Source of the DNA: Pseudomonadota bacterium
Lineage (GTDB): Bacteria > Pseudomonadota > Gammaproteobacteria > Steroidobacterales > Steroidobacteraceae
Direction: 5' to 3'
DNA: 64,000 nucleotides
Assembly (NCBI GenBank): GCA_023391335.1
Contig: JAEWBG010000092.1
Span: 1 to 64,000, forward strand
Part shown: in pieces, positions 27,442 to 36,494 of the stretch
How the letters are laid out: the number at the start of each line of letters is the position of its first letter
Position numbering within the stretch: the first letter of the stretch is position 1
Made by a program: the position numbers and the translations under genes
Notes under the pieces: generated by a model
The model's database searches: none
What the model saw: the letters and a program-made list of their open reading frames with translations, nothing else
What the model was told of the DNA's origin: nothing

Positions 27442-27478
27442 CGCCCTGCAATTCGTCGATAGTTGCAGGGCGTTTTTT
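27442..27478 (+). terminator. Rho-independent terminator after the M23 peptidase gene
   Basis: A perfect 10-base stem, CGCCCTGCAA at 27442-27451 and TTGCAGGGCG at 27463-27472, is followed by TTTTTT at 27473-27478. It ends the mltB-side transcript. The rest of the gap to 27739 shows nothing else I can support. Confidence 0.9.
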
Positions 27479-27739
27479 CTGGTTGACGCATTCTGCGTTA
27501 GAGCTGACTTCCTTTCATTGTTTGTTGGCCGCGGCTGAACCGAGGGCGCGAAGACTCGTTCGTTCGCACGCCACTTCTCGCGGCGGCGCCTGAGGTAATC
27601 AATCACACCGCGTCAGTGCAGGAATCGCTTGTATCGCCAGCGGCTGGAGTGCCGGGTCCCAGCATCGAACCGCTACGGATCCTCCCGAAACCAAATCGCG
27701 CCGGCTCGCGTTGCATGAGCACAGCAACGAGAGGTGATC

Positions 27740-28012
27740 ATGAACGCACAGTTCAAACCCGTGGCATACGTGAAAGAAGGGTGTCCGTATTCGATGAAGT
27801 TCATGAACTTCATCGAGGACGCTGACTTGGCAGATCAACTCGACGTGGTGTGGTGCACACCCGGCACGCACAAGATGGAAGCCGTGCGTGAGAAGCTCAC
27901 CGCTGCAACCGGCGAACCCGCTCAATTTCCCACCGTTGAGGTTGAACCCGGCGACTATCGCACCGAGTCGAAGCAACTCATCCAGTACTTCTCTGAGCAC
28001 TACAACTCGTAG
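27740..28012 (+). CDS. Glutaredoxin/thioredoxin-like small protein
   Basis: Product of 90 residues, ATG at 27740 behind GAGAGG; a GTG two codons earlier is less likely. The N-terminus reads FKPVAYVKEGCPYSMKF, a thioredoxin-fold strand followed by a CPYS motif with a single Cys, as in monothiol or degenerate glutaredoxins. The cis-Pro region FPTVEVEPG and the C-terminal helix fit the same fold. It may act in thiol repair, but without a partner gene the role is open. It converges on the DUF2721 gene, whose stop is 4 bases away. Confidence 0.7.
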   Translation: MNAQFKPVAYVKEGCPYSMKFMNFIEDADLADQLDVVWCTPGTHKMEAVREKLTAATGEPAQFPTVEVEPGDYRTESKQLIQYFSEHYNS

Positions 28013-28016
28013 TCAC

Positions 28017-28403
28017 CTAACGACGCTCCATATCGTCGAGCACGATGCTGAGAGCGTTCGTCGAGAGCAGCACTTCGATCAATGAGAGGATCAGCGAGAC
28101 CGTCAGCAGCAGCAGGCTCAGTCCGAAGAGAATCTGACCCGCCGTGTCGGCCTCGATGAAGATCGCGAACATCGACACCGCGCACAGCAGGAAGCTCACC
28201 ACCCCGCAGGTCTGCATGTGGCGAATCAAACTCACGCGGTACCGCAGTCCCGCGATCTGTTTACGCGCAAGTTCAGTTGGCGCCTTGCCTTCGCCCGGGT
28301 GAAGCTGCCGAATAATCGTCGCGAGCGTCAGAAACCGATTCGTGTAAGCGAGCAGTAGCAGCGAGATTGCGGGAAACAGGAGCGCCGGCGTGGTAAGCGA
28401 CAT
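28017..28403 (-). CDS. DUF2721 membrane protein
   Basis: Product of 128 residues with three hydrophobic segments: ALLFPAISLLLLAYTNRFL, CGVVSFLLCAVSMFAIFIEA and ILFGLSLLLLTVSLILSLIEVL. The first segment followed by TNRFLTLATIIRQLH and LARKQIAGLRYRVSLIRHMQ is characteristic of the DUF2721 family, small inner-membrane proteins of unknown role. It is preceded on its 5' side by a repeat-bearing gap. Confidence 0.85.
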   Translation of the reverse strand: MSLTTPALLFPAISLLLLAYTNRFLTLATIIRQLHPGEGKAPTELARKQIAGLRYRVSLIRHMQTCGVVSFLLCAVSMFAIFIEADTAGQILFGLSLLLLTVSLILSLIEVLLSTNALSIVLDDMERR

Positions 28404-28539
28404 TGCGAACTCGAGATGGTGATCGGTCCTCGAATGATTTCATCTACGCGTTCATCTGACCAGCTGGTGAGCCGCTGTCCGAAGCAGATACGTCGCGGCA
28501 GGGCATTCACCGCGATGGGCGAGCAGAGAAGACAATCTC

Positions 28540-28705
28540 ACCCAGCACACAGAGTGCACAGAGAAAAATCGTCGCACTCGCGCAGGCGGGTGCCTATCTA
28601 CTTCGCTGGTGGAACCAAGATATCCACGGGGAACACAGGGAACCCGGGAATTAGAATCGGAAGATGATTTCCACGGAGCACACCGAGAACACGGAGAAAG
28701 AATCG
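28540..28705. repeat. Dispersed repeats, copy E
   Basis: Inside the 409-base gap are an AGCACACAGAGTGCACAGAG piece (28543-28562), ATATCCACGGGGAACACAGG (about 28619-28638), and ATTTCCACGGAGCACACCGA with GAACACGGAGAAAGAA (about 28668-28704). These are reverse-oriented relatives of the CTCCGTG- and CCCCGTGGA-type pieces at 14.65-14.77 and 16.72-16.80 kb. No gene seen in the gap. Confidence 0.65.
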
Positions 28706-28812
28706 AAGTCTCGGTCTTGACGATATGCGCCCATCCGGCCAACCCCGCGGTCTGCCGGGAACAAACGGCGCAGGAGTTTATGAGTCGGAACCAGGCGGCT
28801 GCTGGGTGGGTG

Positions 28813-29013
28813 TCAGGGCGTCGTCGAATGATCACGCTTATGCTTCGCGCGACCCACGGTGATGACTAGCGCTCCGAAGATTGCCTCAAGTATCGCAACA
28901 ATGACTAGCGACGAAGCCATGCCATTGTTGCGGGAGAGCACGCAGGCGATTGCGATCGCTAGAATCAGACCGACAGCAGCGCCCAGCGCTTTCCAAGTAT
29001 AGATGCGACTCAC
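28813..29013 (-). CDS. Small two-helix membrane protein
   Basis: Product of 66 residues starting at a GTG (29013) with GAGGAGGG at a good distance. Two hydrophobic segments (ALGAAVGLILAIAIACVLS and LVIVAILEAIFGALVITVG) separated by a short RNNGMASS loop, and a charged tail GRAKHKRDHSTTP. No family recognised. The strong ribosome site and the membrane-protein composition support it as a real gene. Confidence 0.6.
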   Translation of the reverse strand: MSRIYTWKALGAAVGLILAIAIACVLSRNNGMASSLVIVAILEAIFGALVITVGRAKHKRDHSTTP

Positions 29014-29167
29014 AGTCCCTCCTCTTGCTCGCGCTGCACTTTTAACAGGTATTCAAAAGTCCCGATCCGGACGGGCATCTGCAGTGCTCTTCTCAGTGCA
29101 CTAATACGCGGTTCTCAAGAGGGAGACCCGACGAGTGGGGCGCTCCTACATTTCATGGCGCAGCTCC

Positions 29168-30973
29168 CTACTCGATCCGTTCATCCAGCATCATTTCCCG
29201 AACGAAGCGCACGGGCGGCGCGCCGTAGGAAAGCACTTGATCGTGATAAGCCTGCAAGTTGAACTTCGACCCGAGCCTCGCCTCCACGGCTTTGCGCATA
29301 TCGAAGTGTTCTTGGACGCCCACAAAATAGGTCGGCAACTGTGCGGAAGTCAGTTGCACTCTCACCCACTTGCCTGCTGCCTCGCGTTCTTGCTGAAACG
29401 TCTTCTTGACCATCAAATCCATCGCTTGCTCGCGAGTCCAGTTCTCCACGTGCACGCCGATATCGAGAATCGCATTCGAGACCGCACGCAAGTAGAACTT
29501 GAGCTGCACGAGGCGGAAAAGCGGATCGTTGTTCATGTAGCCTTGGTCGGCCATCAGGTTTTCGGTGTAGACCGCCCAGCCTTCGGCGAATAATCCGGAG
29601 CGCTCGACGGATCTAAACACGGAGTACGACTTCGCGGAGTGCACGCCTTCCAAGTAATGACCGGGCATCGCTTCGTGAATCGCGAGCAGATGAATCATGC
29701 GGCTGTTGTACTCGCGCAGAAATGAATCGACTTGCTGCTGACTCCAATCGTCGGGAATCGGTGAGATCGCGAAGTAAGTAGCGAGACCCTTGTCCAATGG
29801 CCCCGGCGAGTCGCAATACGCCACCGCGACACCACGCTGAAACTCCGGCATCAAGATCACTTTGACTGGATCGCTCGGCACGGTAACCAAATCGTGCTCG
29901 CGCGTGAACTTGGTAGCTTGCTCGAGCGCAGACTTGGCGAACTCGACGACCTGGTCGCGCGGCGGCCGATCCGCGTACGCGAGTTCGAGCGCCGCTTCGA
30001 TTGCAGCCTGCTGCTGGTCGGATGTTGGATTGGCGGGAAGCGCAGGCGCGTTTGGCTTGCCCTGCAGAACCGATTGAGCAATGCCATACATGCGTGCGCG
30101 AACTCTGACGAGCTCCGCCTCCGCTCGACGTTTGATTTCATCGCGCGATAGAGCCGAATTCAGCGCGAAGGTCAGCTTTTGGTCGTATAGCTTTTGGCCG
30201 AGCCGAAAATCCCCCTTCGAGTTCGGAACCAAGGTCTTGTCCAACCACGCCTGCTGATCCGCTACCGCTTTGCGGAGGTTCGCAACGGCCGCATCCAATG
30301 CACGGCGATCTTCACCCTGCAACTGATCCGCGCTGGGCGTGATGAACGTATCGATCAAACTTAGAATGCCAGCGTTTTGTTTTGCGACCGTCTCCGCGTG
30401 CACCTTGGGTACGCGAGCAGGATCTAGGTTCTGACGCATTTGCTGGAACATCTGGGGGATCTTGTTCATGCGCGCGGTCGCAGACTTCAATCGCTGAGGA
30501 AGGGGCGCGAACTCGCGAGCCATGACGTTGTAGATCGCACCTCCGGCAAGCTCGTTGTAGACCTGCGGGTCCCAAGTCCAGTCGCGCAGTACTTCCACGG
30601 TCCAGATGTCGGCCTTCAATTGATCGCGCAATAGCGCCGCATCGATCTGGTTCTCGCGCGTGAGCTTGCTTGCATCGATCGCATCGAGCTCCTTCAAGAG
30701 CCCGCGACTGAAGTCCGCAATTTTCTTGCGGCCAGCGGGGCTCAGGTCGTCGACTTCTGCGTCGTACTGGTGATCGCCAATCTGGGTTGCATAGATCGGA
30801 TTGAGCGGCATCCAACCCTGCAACCAACGTTTCGTTAACGCCTCCAATCGCGCATCCGGAGATGCTGCAGACAAGGCGCTTTGCTGCTTGGATGCGGCCA
30901 TGCCCTGCACGGGAACCGCTGCGAAGACGGCGGCAAAGACCAGCGAGACGATCGAAGTGCGCGAGAAGTGCAT
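29168..30973 (-). CDS. Exported DUF885 metallopeptidase-like protein
   Basis: Product of 601 residues from the ATG at 30973; a longer upstream frame is not supported. The signal peptide is MHFSRTSIVSLVFAAVFAAVPVQGMA. The zinc-type motif HEAMPGH (433-439) is the hallmark of DUF885 proteins, related to M2/M3-like peptidases. Family text also includes LNPIYATQIGDHQYD, EIKRRAEAELVRVRARMY, and EGWAVYTENLM after the motif (a likely third ligand region). Probably a periplasmic peptidase or a similar zinc hydrolase. Monocistronic, divergent from the alpha/beta-hydrolase gene. Confidence 0.9.
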   Translation of the reverse strand: MHFSRTSIVSLVFAAVFAAVPVQGMAASKQQSALSAASPDARLEALTKRWLQGWMPLNPIYATQIGDHQYDAEVDDLSPAGRKKIADFSRGLLKELDAIDASKLTRENQIDAALLRDQLKADIWTVEVLRDWTWDPQVYNELAGGAIYNVMAREFAPLPQRLKSATARMNKIPQMFQQMRQNLDPARVPKVHAETVAKQNAGILSLIDTFITPSADQLQGEDRRALDAAVANLRKAVADQQAWLDKTLVPNSKGDFRLGQKLYDQKLTFALNSALSRDEIKRRAEAELVRVRARMYGIAQSVLQGKPNAPALPANPTSDQQQAAIEAALELAYADRPPRDQVVEFAKSALEQATKFTREHDLVTVPSDPVKVILMPEFQRGVAVAYCDSPGPLDKGLATYFAISPIPDDWSQQQVDSFLREYNSRMIHLLAIHEAMPGHYLEGVHSAKSYSVFRSVERSGLFAEGWAVYTENLMADQGYMNNDPLFRLVQLKFYLRAVSNAILDIGVHVENWTREQAMDLMVKKTFQQEREAAGKWVRVQLTSAQLPTYFVGVQEHFDMRKAVEARLGSKFNLQAYHDQVLSYGAPPVRFVREMMLDERIE

Positions 30974-31132
30974 AACCAACTCTGATGTCCAGTGAGAGCG
31001 CGAGCATAAGCCCAGGTGCAGAAGTACGTCACTCGCCAGTGAATGTATGCGGTGAATGTATGCAATGAAACCTCCGCAACGCCCACGGCGTTGCATGACT
31101 TCGAGTCCAACTCTGCAGGGGTGTGAGTTCAG

Positions 31133-31903
31133 ATGTTCGATCACCAACGCGGCGAATACCTTCAAACGGATGGGGCAAAGATTTACTTCGAGGTTTGCGG
31201 CGCGAACGATGCCACGCCAATGCTGCTTTTACATGGCGGGTTCGGAACGATCGAAGACTTCAACGTACTTGCCCCAGCCCTTTCCGATCATTTCCTGCTT
31301 ATCGCGATGGACAGTCGTGGACATGGCAAGTCGACGCTGGGCACGAGACCGTTGACTTACGAGCAATTGCAGCTGGATGCGTTGGCGCTGCTCGAACATC
31401 TCGACATCGACACGACACACATTCTCGGATTCAGCGACGGGGGCATTGCTGCGTATCGCATGGGCGCCTTCGCGTGCGAGCGCCTCGAGAAACTCGCGAC
31501 CATCGGTGCCGCATGGCGTCGCACCGAGAACGATCCAGCTCGCGAAATCTTCTCGAAGGTAACCGGTGAGAGTTGGCGCGCGAAATTTCCGCAGACCTAC
31601 GCCGCTTATGAGAAGTGCAACCCTGAACCTGATTTCGATTTGCTCGCTCGCGCGGAAGTCGGAATGTGGCTGGATCCCAGCACCTCGGGGTATCCAGACC
31701 AAGCAGCGAAACGAATCTGCTGTCCATTGCTCATCATTCGCGGCGAGCACGACCATCTATTCTCGAAGCAGGACGCCGAAGAACTGCAGAACCTGGTGAG
31801 CGGATCCCAGCTCGCAAACATCCCCCGCGCGGGACATGAAGTGCACAAGGAGCGGACGCAAGCGGTTGTCGAGTTGTTACGAACGTTCTTTGTGGGTACG
31901 TGA
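31133..31903 (+). CDS. Alpha/beta-hydrolase
   Basis: Product of 256 residues, cytoplasmic. The oxyanion region is LLLHGGFGT, the nucleophile elbow is GFSDGG with Ser101, the acid is Asp207 in GEHDHLF, and the base is His235 in RAGHEVH, so a full Ser-Asp-His triad is visible. The core DSRGHGKST and LLEHLDID text is typical of the esterase/epoxide-hydrolase-like group. Substrate unknown. Its start region lies 160 bases from the divergent DUF885 gene. Confidence 0.88.
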   Translation: MFDHQRGEYLQTDGAKIYFEVCGANDATPMLLLHGGFGTIEDFNVLAPALSDHFLLIAMDSRGHGKSTLGTRPLTYEQLQLDALALLEHLDIDTTHILGFSDGGIAAYRMGAFACERLEKLATIGAAWRRTENDPAREIFSKVTGESWRAKFPQTYAAYEKCNPEPDFDLLARAEVGMWLDPSTSGYPDQAAKRICCPLLIIRGEHDHLFSKQDAEELQNLVSGSQLANIPRAGHEVHKERTQAVVELLRTFFVGT

Positions 31904-32416
31904 GCTGCGCGTGTGAAGTGCCGGGTGTGAGCTGATAGAGACAGTACCTCAGACTACCGTTTCGCTCGAACCTCGAACCCGGATTCGCGCTCCCGAATCT
32001 CGAACGCCATTGCCCCCTCTCCCGGACTTCGTCCGACCTCTCCCACCAGGGGCGAGGTACGAAGAGCGCCCCGTCGGCCCGGGCGTAGCGCGTCCTCCAC
32101 CTCCTCTTCCTTATTTCGTTTTGTCCTGACGTAGTACTTGCTGTTCGCGTAGCGATCCATCCTCTCTGCTGTTCTGACCTGACGTTAGTCCTTCCTGACG
32201 CATCGCGTCCTTCCTGCCGAAGGCCCACCTGACGACAAAGGCGTCCATCGTTCAATGTCTGACCCGACGAAGTCCTTCCCGATGCAACAGCATCCTTCCC
32301 GACGTCAGTCCTTCCCGATCGCGAAGCGATCCGCCCTCTCGCATTCTTCCCACTCCTTCCCCTCCATCCCATTCCAAGCGAGAATCGCCGCCCGCATCTG
32401 AGCGCACCGATGGGAT
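31904..32416. repeat. Gap of 513 bases with degenerate short repeats
   Basis: The gap includes CCCCTCTCCCGGACTTCG and CCTCTCCCACCAGGGGCGAG (about 32012-32056), a type of palindromic piece found in many proteobacterial genomes. Then follows a run of CCTTCCTGACG/CCTTCCCGACG units (about 32190-32320, around five recognisable copies) separated by CGCGAAGCGATCC-like spacers. Minus-strand frames through this are repeat-derived. No gene is supported. Confidence 0.6.
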
Positions 32417-32989
32417 ATGAGCAAACGACGCCGCAGCAAGACTCTTGAAAAGACCGCACGTTCGATTAAGGACAGCGATGATTTCGTAGAACACGTCTTC
32501 AACATCGCTCGCGGCTACGAAGCACATCACGAGTTGGATTCCGGCGCGGGTGCGCGCAGCGTTCGACAAGCATTGAAGAGCTTCGAAAAGCACACTGCTG
32601 CATTGCTCGAATGGCTTGAATCATCGTCCAAGCGCGGCGAACCCGAAAACGAGGCGATGAATTCCGTCCTGCATGCGCTGCAGGGTCGTGGCTTGCCATC
32701 CGTGGAACCGGTCGGCTTACGGGAGTGGCTGAGGAATGCGAGCAGTGCGGCTCGAAAGGTCGAAACGCAACTGCAAGGCAAGAAGCTGAAGAATGCACCG
32801 CGCTTCGCAGCCGAGGCGCTGCGAGCGACCTTCGAACATCACAAGCTGAAAGTCTCGCTGCAAGCGAACGAAAAGAAGCAAAGCGATGCAATCAGATTGT
32901 TATGCGCCATCGCGAAGGATGGCGGCGATGACTCGATGACGCCGCAAGATGCGAAAGACTGGCTGAGCCCTCCTCGAAAGGCAAAGTAA
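32417..32989 (+). CDS. Unknown helical protein
   Basis: Product of 190 residues starting MSKRRRSKTLEKTARSIKDS, with GATGGG just upstream. It is charged, rich in Ala, Glu, Lys and Arg and likely all-helical, with text such as RSVRQALKSFEKHTAALLEWLESS and AARKVETQLQGKKLKNAPRF. No signal, membrane segment or recognisable catalytic motif. The even codon pattern and clean end support it as real. No function can be assigned. Confidence 0.7.
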   Translation: MSKRRRSKTLEKTARSIKDSDDFVEHVFNIARGYEAHHELDSGAGARSVRQALKSFEKHTAALLEWLESSSKRGEPENEAMNSVLHALQGRGLPSVEPVGLREWLRNASSAARKVETQLQGKKLKNAPRFAAEALRATFEHHKLKVSLQANEKKQSDAIRLLCAIAKDGGDDSMTPQDAKDWLSPPRKAK

Positions 32990-33113
32990 TTGAACCTCGA
33001 AGTCGCACGCACTGAGAGGCGCGCCGGTCGTCTCGTTTCGCTTCTGCGATAGAACCTGCCGATCGCGAAATAGCACCTACGCTGCAAATCCACCGATGCA
33101 CAGCGAGGTTCTC

Positions 33114-33539
33114 ATGACTACATATCGCGGCACATGCTTTTGCGGCGCCGTCTCTATCGAGGCATCCGGTTCCCCTGAAGTAATGGGCTACTGCCATTGC
33201 GAATCCTGCCGATCGTGGTCCGCAAGCCCGATCAACGCGTTCACGTTGTGGAAGCCTGCAGCAGTGCAGATCACCAGAGGAGCAGAGCTCCTCGGACAGT
33301 TCGCCAAAACTGAGCGCAGCCTGCGCAAGTTCTGTACGCGCTGCGGCGGTCACGTCATGGCCGATCATCCGATGTTCGGGCTCCTGGATACTTACGCTGC
33401 GATGCTTCCGACGCTCCCGTTCAAGGCCTCGGCGCATGTGAACTACGGCGAAACCGTTTTGCGCATCAGCGATGGACTGCCGAAGTTCGGGGACTTCCCG
33501 GCCGCCATGGGCGGCTCAGGAACCATGCTCAGCGAGTGA
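33114..33539 (+). CDS. GFA-family (glutathione-dependent formaldehyde-activating-like) protein
   Basis: Product of 141 residues from the ATG at 33114, behind GAGG. Zinc ligands are in CFCGAV, CHCESC and CTRCGG, the arrangement of the GFA/CENP-V fold. Related proteins bind zinc and some bind glutathione adducts; most are of unproven function. The upstream start at 33096 has no ribosome site. Immediately downstream begins the first cluster of the TGGACACCCA repeat. Confidence 0.88.
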   Translation: MTTYRGTCFCGAVSIEASGSPEVMGYCHCESCRSWSASPINAFTLWKPAAVQITRGAELLGQFAKTERSLRKFCTRCGGHVMADHPMFGLLDTYAAMLPTLPFKASAHVNYGETVLRISDGLPKFGDFPAAMGGSGTMLSE

Positions 33540-33608
33540 GCGCCGTAGCCAAGCGACGCATCGTCTCGACGTCCATAGCTTTGGCCTCGTTCCGGACTCC
33601 CCCATCGT

Positions 33609-34014
33609 TGGACACCCACCTTCCATCCATTGGACCCACCGATCCATTGGACACCCATCCATTGGACACCCACCTTCTGGACTATGGCCCTCGCCGTTTC
33701 ATCGAATTGGACATCCACCAAGTCTGAGCATCGATTTGGATCCCAGTCGATGAGTGTCCAAACCCATGACTCCGACGATGGATGTCCAATCAGAATGAGG
33801 GTCATCGTCTTGAAAGTGGGTGTCCAGAGCTGAGGGATCGGCATGCCCAATGTTTGTGGGTGTCCAGAGGGCGAGAGGATGCGATGCGCAGGATGCTTTG
33901 CCCAAAGTTGGTGGGAACCTCGTCTGGAGGACCCATCCTCTGGGGCACCCGTCGCCTGGACATCCATCGTCTGGGTGGCACCCATCGTCTGGACACTCAT
34001 CGTCTGGACACCCA
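33609..34014. repeat. TGGACACCCA decamer cluster 1
   Basis: Gap 33540-34129 holds about eleven copies or one-mismatch variants of TGGACACCCA / TGGGTGTCCA: 33609, 33648, 33663, 33708, 33751, 33779, 33817, 33857, 33957, 33990 and 34005 (start positions of decamers). Both orientations occur, first mostly TGGACACCCA, then TGGGTGTCCA, then TGGACACCCA again. No long gene is supported in the gap. The frames crossing it read as repeated GVQ or WTP-type peptides. Confidence 0.85.
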
Positions 34015-34129
34015 CCTTCAGGATCCCCATCCCAGAAGCGCCATCCGGATTGTGAAGCGCTCGACAGAATGCGCCGGTCAAATGCCCGGACGGGAGGGAG
34101 CCCACGCGCTGAGGACGTAAAGTCCTTGC

Positions 34130-34321
34130 ATGAGTTCGATCTTCAAATTGCTAGGCGCACTGCTCGCCCTCTACGTCGTGCGCTCCCTTGCGACGGGCAG
34201 TGTCTACGCCCGGTCTGGCATTTGGGGGCGCGCCTTCCGACGCGATGAAGATCGATTGAACTACTGGGGCGCCATCGCCGTGTACTGCGCCCTGTCCCTG
34301 GCGCTTTTGTTCGTGTTCTAA
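34130..34321 (+). CDS. Small membrane protein
   Basis: Product of 63 residues. Two hydrophobic segments (LLGALLALYVVRSLATGSVY and YWGAIAVYCALSLALLFVF) are separated by a charged stretch (RAFRRDEDRLN). No family recognised with certainty. The following gene starts five bases after the stop, also a membrane protein, so the pair is likely co-transcribed. No good ribosome site is visible for this gene. Confidence 0.6.
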   Translation: MSSIFKLLGALLALYVVRSLATGSVYARSGIWGRAFRRDEDRLNYWGAIAVYCALSLALLFVF

Positions 34322-34326
34322 ATCCA

Positions 34327-35100
34327 ATGAACTCACCGCGAACATCGCTGCCGATTGGACTCTGGGCATTGGTACTCGGTGCGGTCGGATTCGCTGCCGG
34401 GTTCTTCGGGCCCATCCTGTTGAATCCGGATGCGAATCAAGGCCCGATGCTGGGTATCTTCATCACGGGACCGGGCGGCGCATTCGCGGGTTTCATCCTC
34501 GGTGCACTGGCTCGCATGTTCGCCGGATCAACCGCGACGAATCGAAAGCTGCTGATGTGGACGGCAGCCGCATTCGCGCTGGGCACTCTGTTGTTCTGTT
34601 TACCCGACCCGAAGATATTGGGATACGTGATCGACGCCGAGATCGTGCAATGCGAGCCGCCACGCACGTATGCGCCCGATGCAATGAACGAATGGCAAGA
34701 AGCTGTGCAGCGTACGACGTGGTACACGCCACCGGCGGACTGGAAGCAAACTGCAAAACGAAATCTAGAGACGGCCGATGGCGTCGTGCTGACGCTGAAT
34801 GTGGTGCGTCGCGCAGCGATTCTGCAGCATCGTAAACCCTGGGATTTCAGCCGCCGGTCCGCCGAGCGTTGGTCGATCGTCAACGCCTCGGAACGCTACT
34901 ACGCGAACGATGAAGGCATTGCGTGCGAATCGTATCTTTCCCGACCTCGCCAGCTTTACACGCCTTTTGTCGAAGGCGCATCGAATCCGAATCAACCCTC
35001 GCCGATTTGGCCGCCCACCGACGTGACGGGTTTTCTGCGATTGATGCAACTGGGTCCGGTGCCCGCGGAGTACCAGCGCCTTATACGCAACGACGAGTAA
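34327..35100 (+). CDS. Membrane protein of unknown function
   Basis: Product of 257 residues. Residues 1-90 contain three hydrophobic helices (IGLWALVLGAVGFAAGFFGPIL, GPGGAFAGFILGALARMFAG and LLMWTAAAFALGTLLFCL). The rest is an extracytoplasmic soluble region with conserved-looking aromatic text (TTWYTPPADWKQTAKR, WSIVNASERYYANDEG) and one unpaired Cys in QCEPP and one in IACES. I recognise no domain. It probably forms an operon with the 63-residue membrane protein ahead. Confidence 0.65.
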   Translation: MNSPRTSLPIGLWALVLGAVGFAAGFFGPILLNPDANQGPMLGIFITGPGGAFAGFILGALARMFAGSTATNRKLLMWTAAAFALGTLLFCLPDPKILGYVIDAEIVQCEPPRTYAPDAMNEWQEAVQRTTWYTPPADWKQTAKRNLETADGVVLTLNVVRRAAILQHRKPWDFSRRSAERWSIVNASERYYANDEGIACESYLSRPRQLYTPFVEGASNPNQPSPIWPPTDVTGFLRLMQLGPVPAEYQRLIRNDE

Positions 35101-35157
35101 GGGGCGAGGCTGATTGGAGATCAGACGCGACGCAAATAACTCGTGCGACTAGCCTAC

Positions 35158-35778
35158 TCACGTCCCGCGAAAAACGTGCGGACGGCGAACGTTTTCGGAT
35201 ATCAACGACTCTTTCCCGTGATACAGAAGCACTTCGACAAGTGCCCAATCGACGGCGAGCCGATCCTCGACCACTTTCAAATGCAGCGTCTGCACGCACA
35301 GTGCGTTCTCTCCCCAATACCGAATCTGGGTGACCAGGTCGGCCATTCCCGCATCTAAGTACTCGCTCTCCAAACGACGGCTGTCGTACCCGGCCATTTG
35401 TGCGGCCTCATCTGCGGTGAGCTCTCGTCCCACAGCCGAGTAGATCGTTTGCAATTCATCGAGACTCTCCGGTGTGTTTTGGGCTTGGAGGGATCCCGTG
35501 CCGTGTTGAAAGAGCGCTGCATAGTCGCCCGATGAGACGCCCTTCCAGATACTTCGCGAAAATTCCAGGGCCTGCGACTCTCGAGCCTTGAGCTGCGCGA
35601 TCCCCTCTTCGCGATTGCGTCGCGCGTCCTGAATCCGACTTCGTTCAACCTCCGCGGCTTTTCCGGCCCGGTGCTCAGCGACGAGTTGATCTCTGAAGTC
35701 GAACCATTCTGGGAACACGACGGTGAAGCCGAGGACGACGATGACGCCTAGAAGAACGATGCGGATAATGAGCTTCAT
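35158..35778 (-). CDS. Membrane-anchored protein with coiled-coil start
   Basis: Product of 206 residues. One N-terminal helix (LIIRIVLLGVIVVLGFTVVFPEW) anchors it, followed by a charged helix (LVAEHRAGKAAEVERSRIQDARRNREEG) likely to form a coiled coil, and a globular C-terminal part with YWGENALCVQTLHLKVVEDRLAVDW. No family recognised. It lies between two convergent and parallel small genes with no visible operon partner. Confidence 0.6.
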   Translation of the reverse strand: MKLIIRIVLLGVIVVLGFTVVFPEWFDFRDQLVAEHRAGKAAEVERSRIQDARRNREEGIAQLKARESQALEFSRSIWKGVSSGDYAALFQHGTGSLQAQNTPESLDELQTIYSAVGRELTADEAAQMAGYDSRRLESEYLDAGMADLVTQIRYWGENALCVQTLHLKVVEDRLAVDWALVEVLLYHGKESLISENVRRPHVFRGT

Positions 35779-35817
35779 TTTTATATTTTTTTGGGCAGGG
35801 TATTTTTCTGTAGTGGA

Positions 35818-36333
35818 TTACGAATCAGAGCACTTCTTGATCGTATCCCATGTGCGAGTGGTCACGTCTCTGCCAAAATTCTTCTCGAGCAGCGTCATGA
35901 AAATCGGCCCGCGCGGATGCGGTTCGTAGGCGGTGAAAATCTCTCGATCCTCGATGGCGAGAATGTGGACACCTTCGAATCTGTACGGCAACTTGATCTT
36001 CGTGGCAGGTGGCTCTCTAAGGAACGTGACCACGCGCTTCGCCTTGGCCGGGACCTTGAACTTCGCGAACGGGTCCGCCTCCAGCATGTCGACGAGCTGC
36101 GCTTGCGAGCGAACGATGGTGTAGAAGCTGCGGCCCAACACCTGCTTCATCGCTGCTTCCGCTTTGCGCTCTAGTGTCGATGGCGATCTCGCAGAGGTGT
36201 CGAACGCCACGTTACCGCTTGCGAGGATCGTCCTTACATCTGTGAAGCCAGCGGTCTCCATACTTCGCTTCAGCTCCGGCATTTTGCAGTTCATAGGGCT
36301 GACGCCCCGCAGGAAGGCAACGAATCGAGCCAT
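35818..36333 (-). CDS. DUF1697 protein
   Basis: Product of 171 residues. The opening MARFVAFLRGVSPMNCKMPEL, with ILASGNVAFDTS and FYTIVRSQAQLVDMLEADPF, is diagnostic of the DUF1697 family. The C-terminal KKNFGRDVTTRTW-like end (here LLEKNFGRDVTTRTWDTI) is also conserved. The family is cytosolic with unknown function. Stand-alone gene, divergent from the Zn-ribbon/glutaredoxin gene. Confidence 0.88.
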   Translation of the reverse strand: MARFVAFLRGVSPMNCKMPELKRSMETAGFTDVRTILASGNVAFDTSARSPSTLERKAEAAMKQVLGRSFYTIVRSQAQLVDMLEADPFAKFKVPAKAKRVVTFLREPPATKIKLPYRFEGVHILAIEDREIFTAYEPHPRGPIFMTLLEKNFGRDVTTRTWDTIKKCSDS

Positions 36334-36494
36334 TTTGATTCCGCAACAAGGGAGGGTACGCGATGGTAGCAGTGTACGGATCCGCGGCGCTTCACGGACG
36401 AAATGAGAGCGCCATCACGATCTCCAAATGCCGTTCGTCACGCGCAAGGCCTCAGCGAAGTAGACTGGCACTTCCAGTTTCGGGAATCGCATCG

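Noticed and set aside
31734..32459. Minus-strand frame of 241 codons across the repeat gap
   Set aside because: Its middle is built from the repeated short units (SGRTS- and GQTL-type), and it overlaps the hydrolase and the following gene.
33609..34014. CRISPR array
   Set aside because: Repeats are only ten bases, in both orientations and irregularly spaced; no cas genes in the window.
33443..34120. Frames across decamer cluster 1, reading MGVQTM or WTPTFG repeats
   Set aside because: The peptides come from the decamer repeat; no ribosome sites or stable length between clusters.
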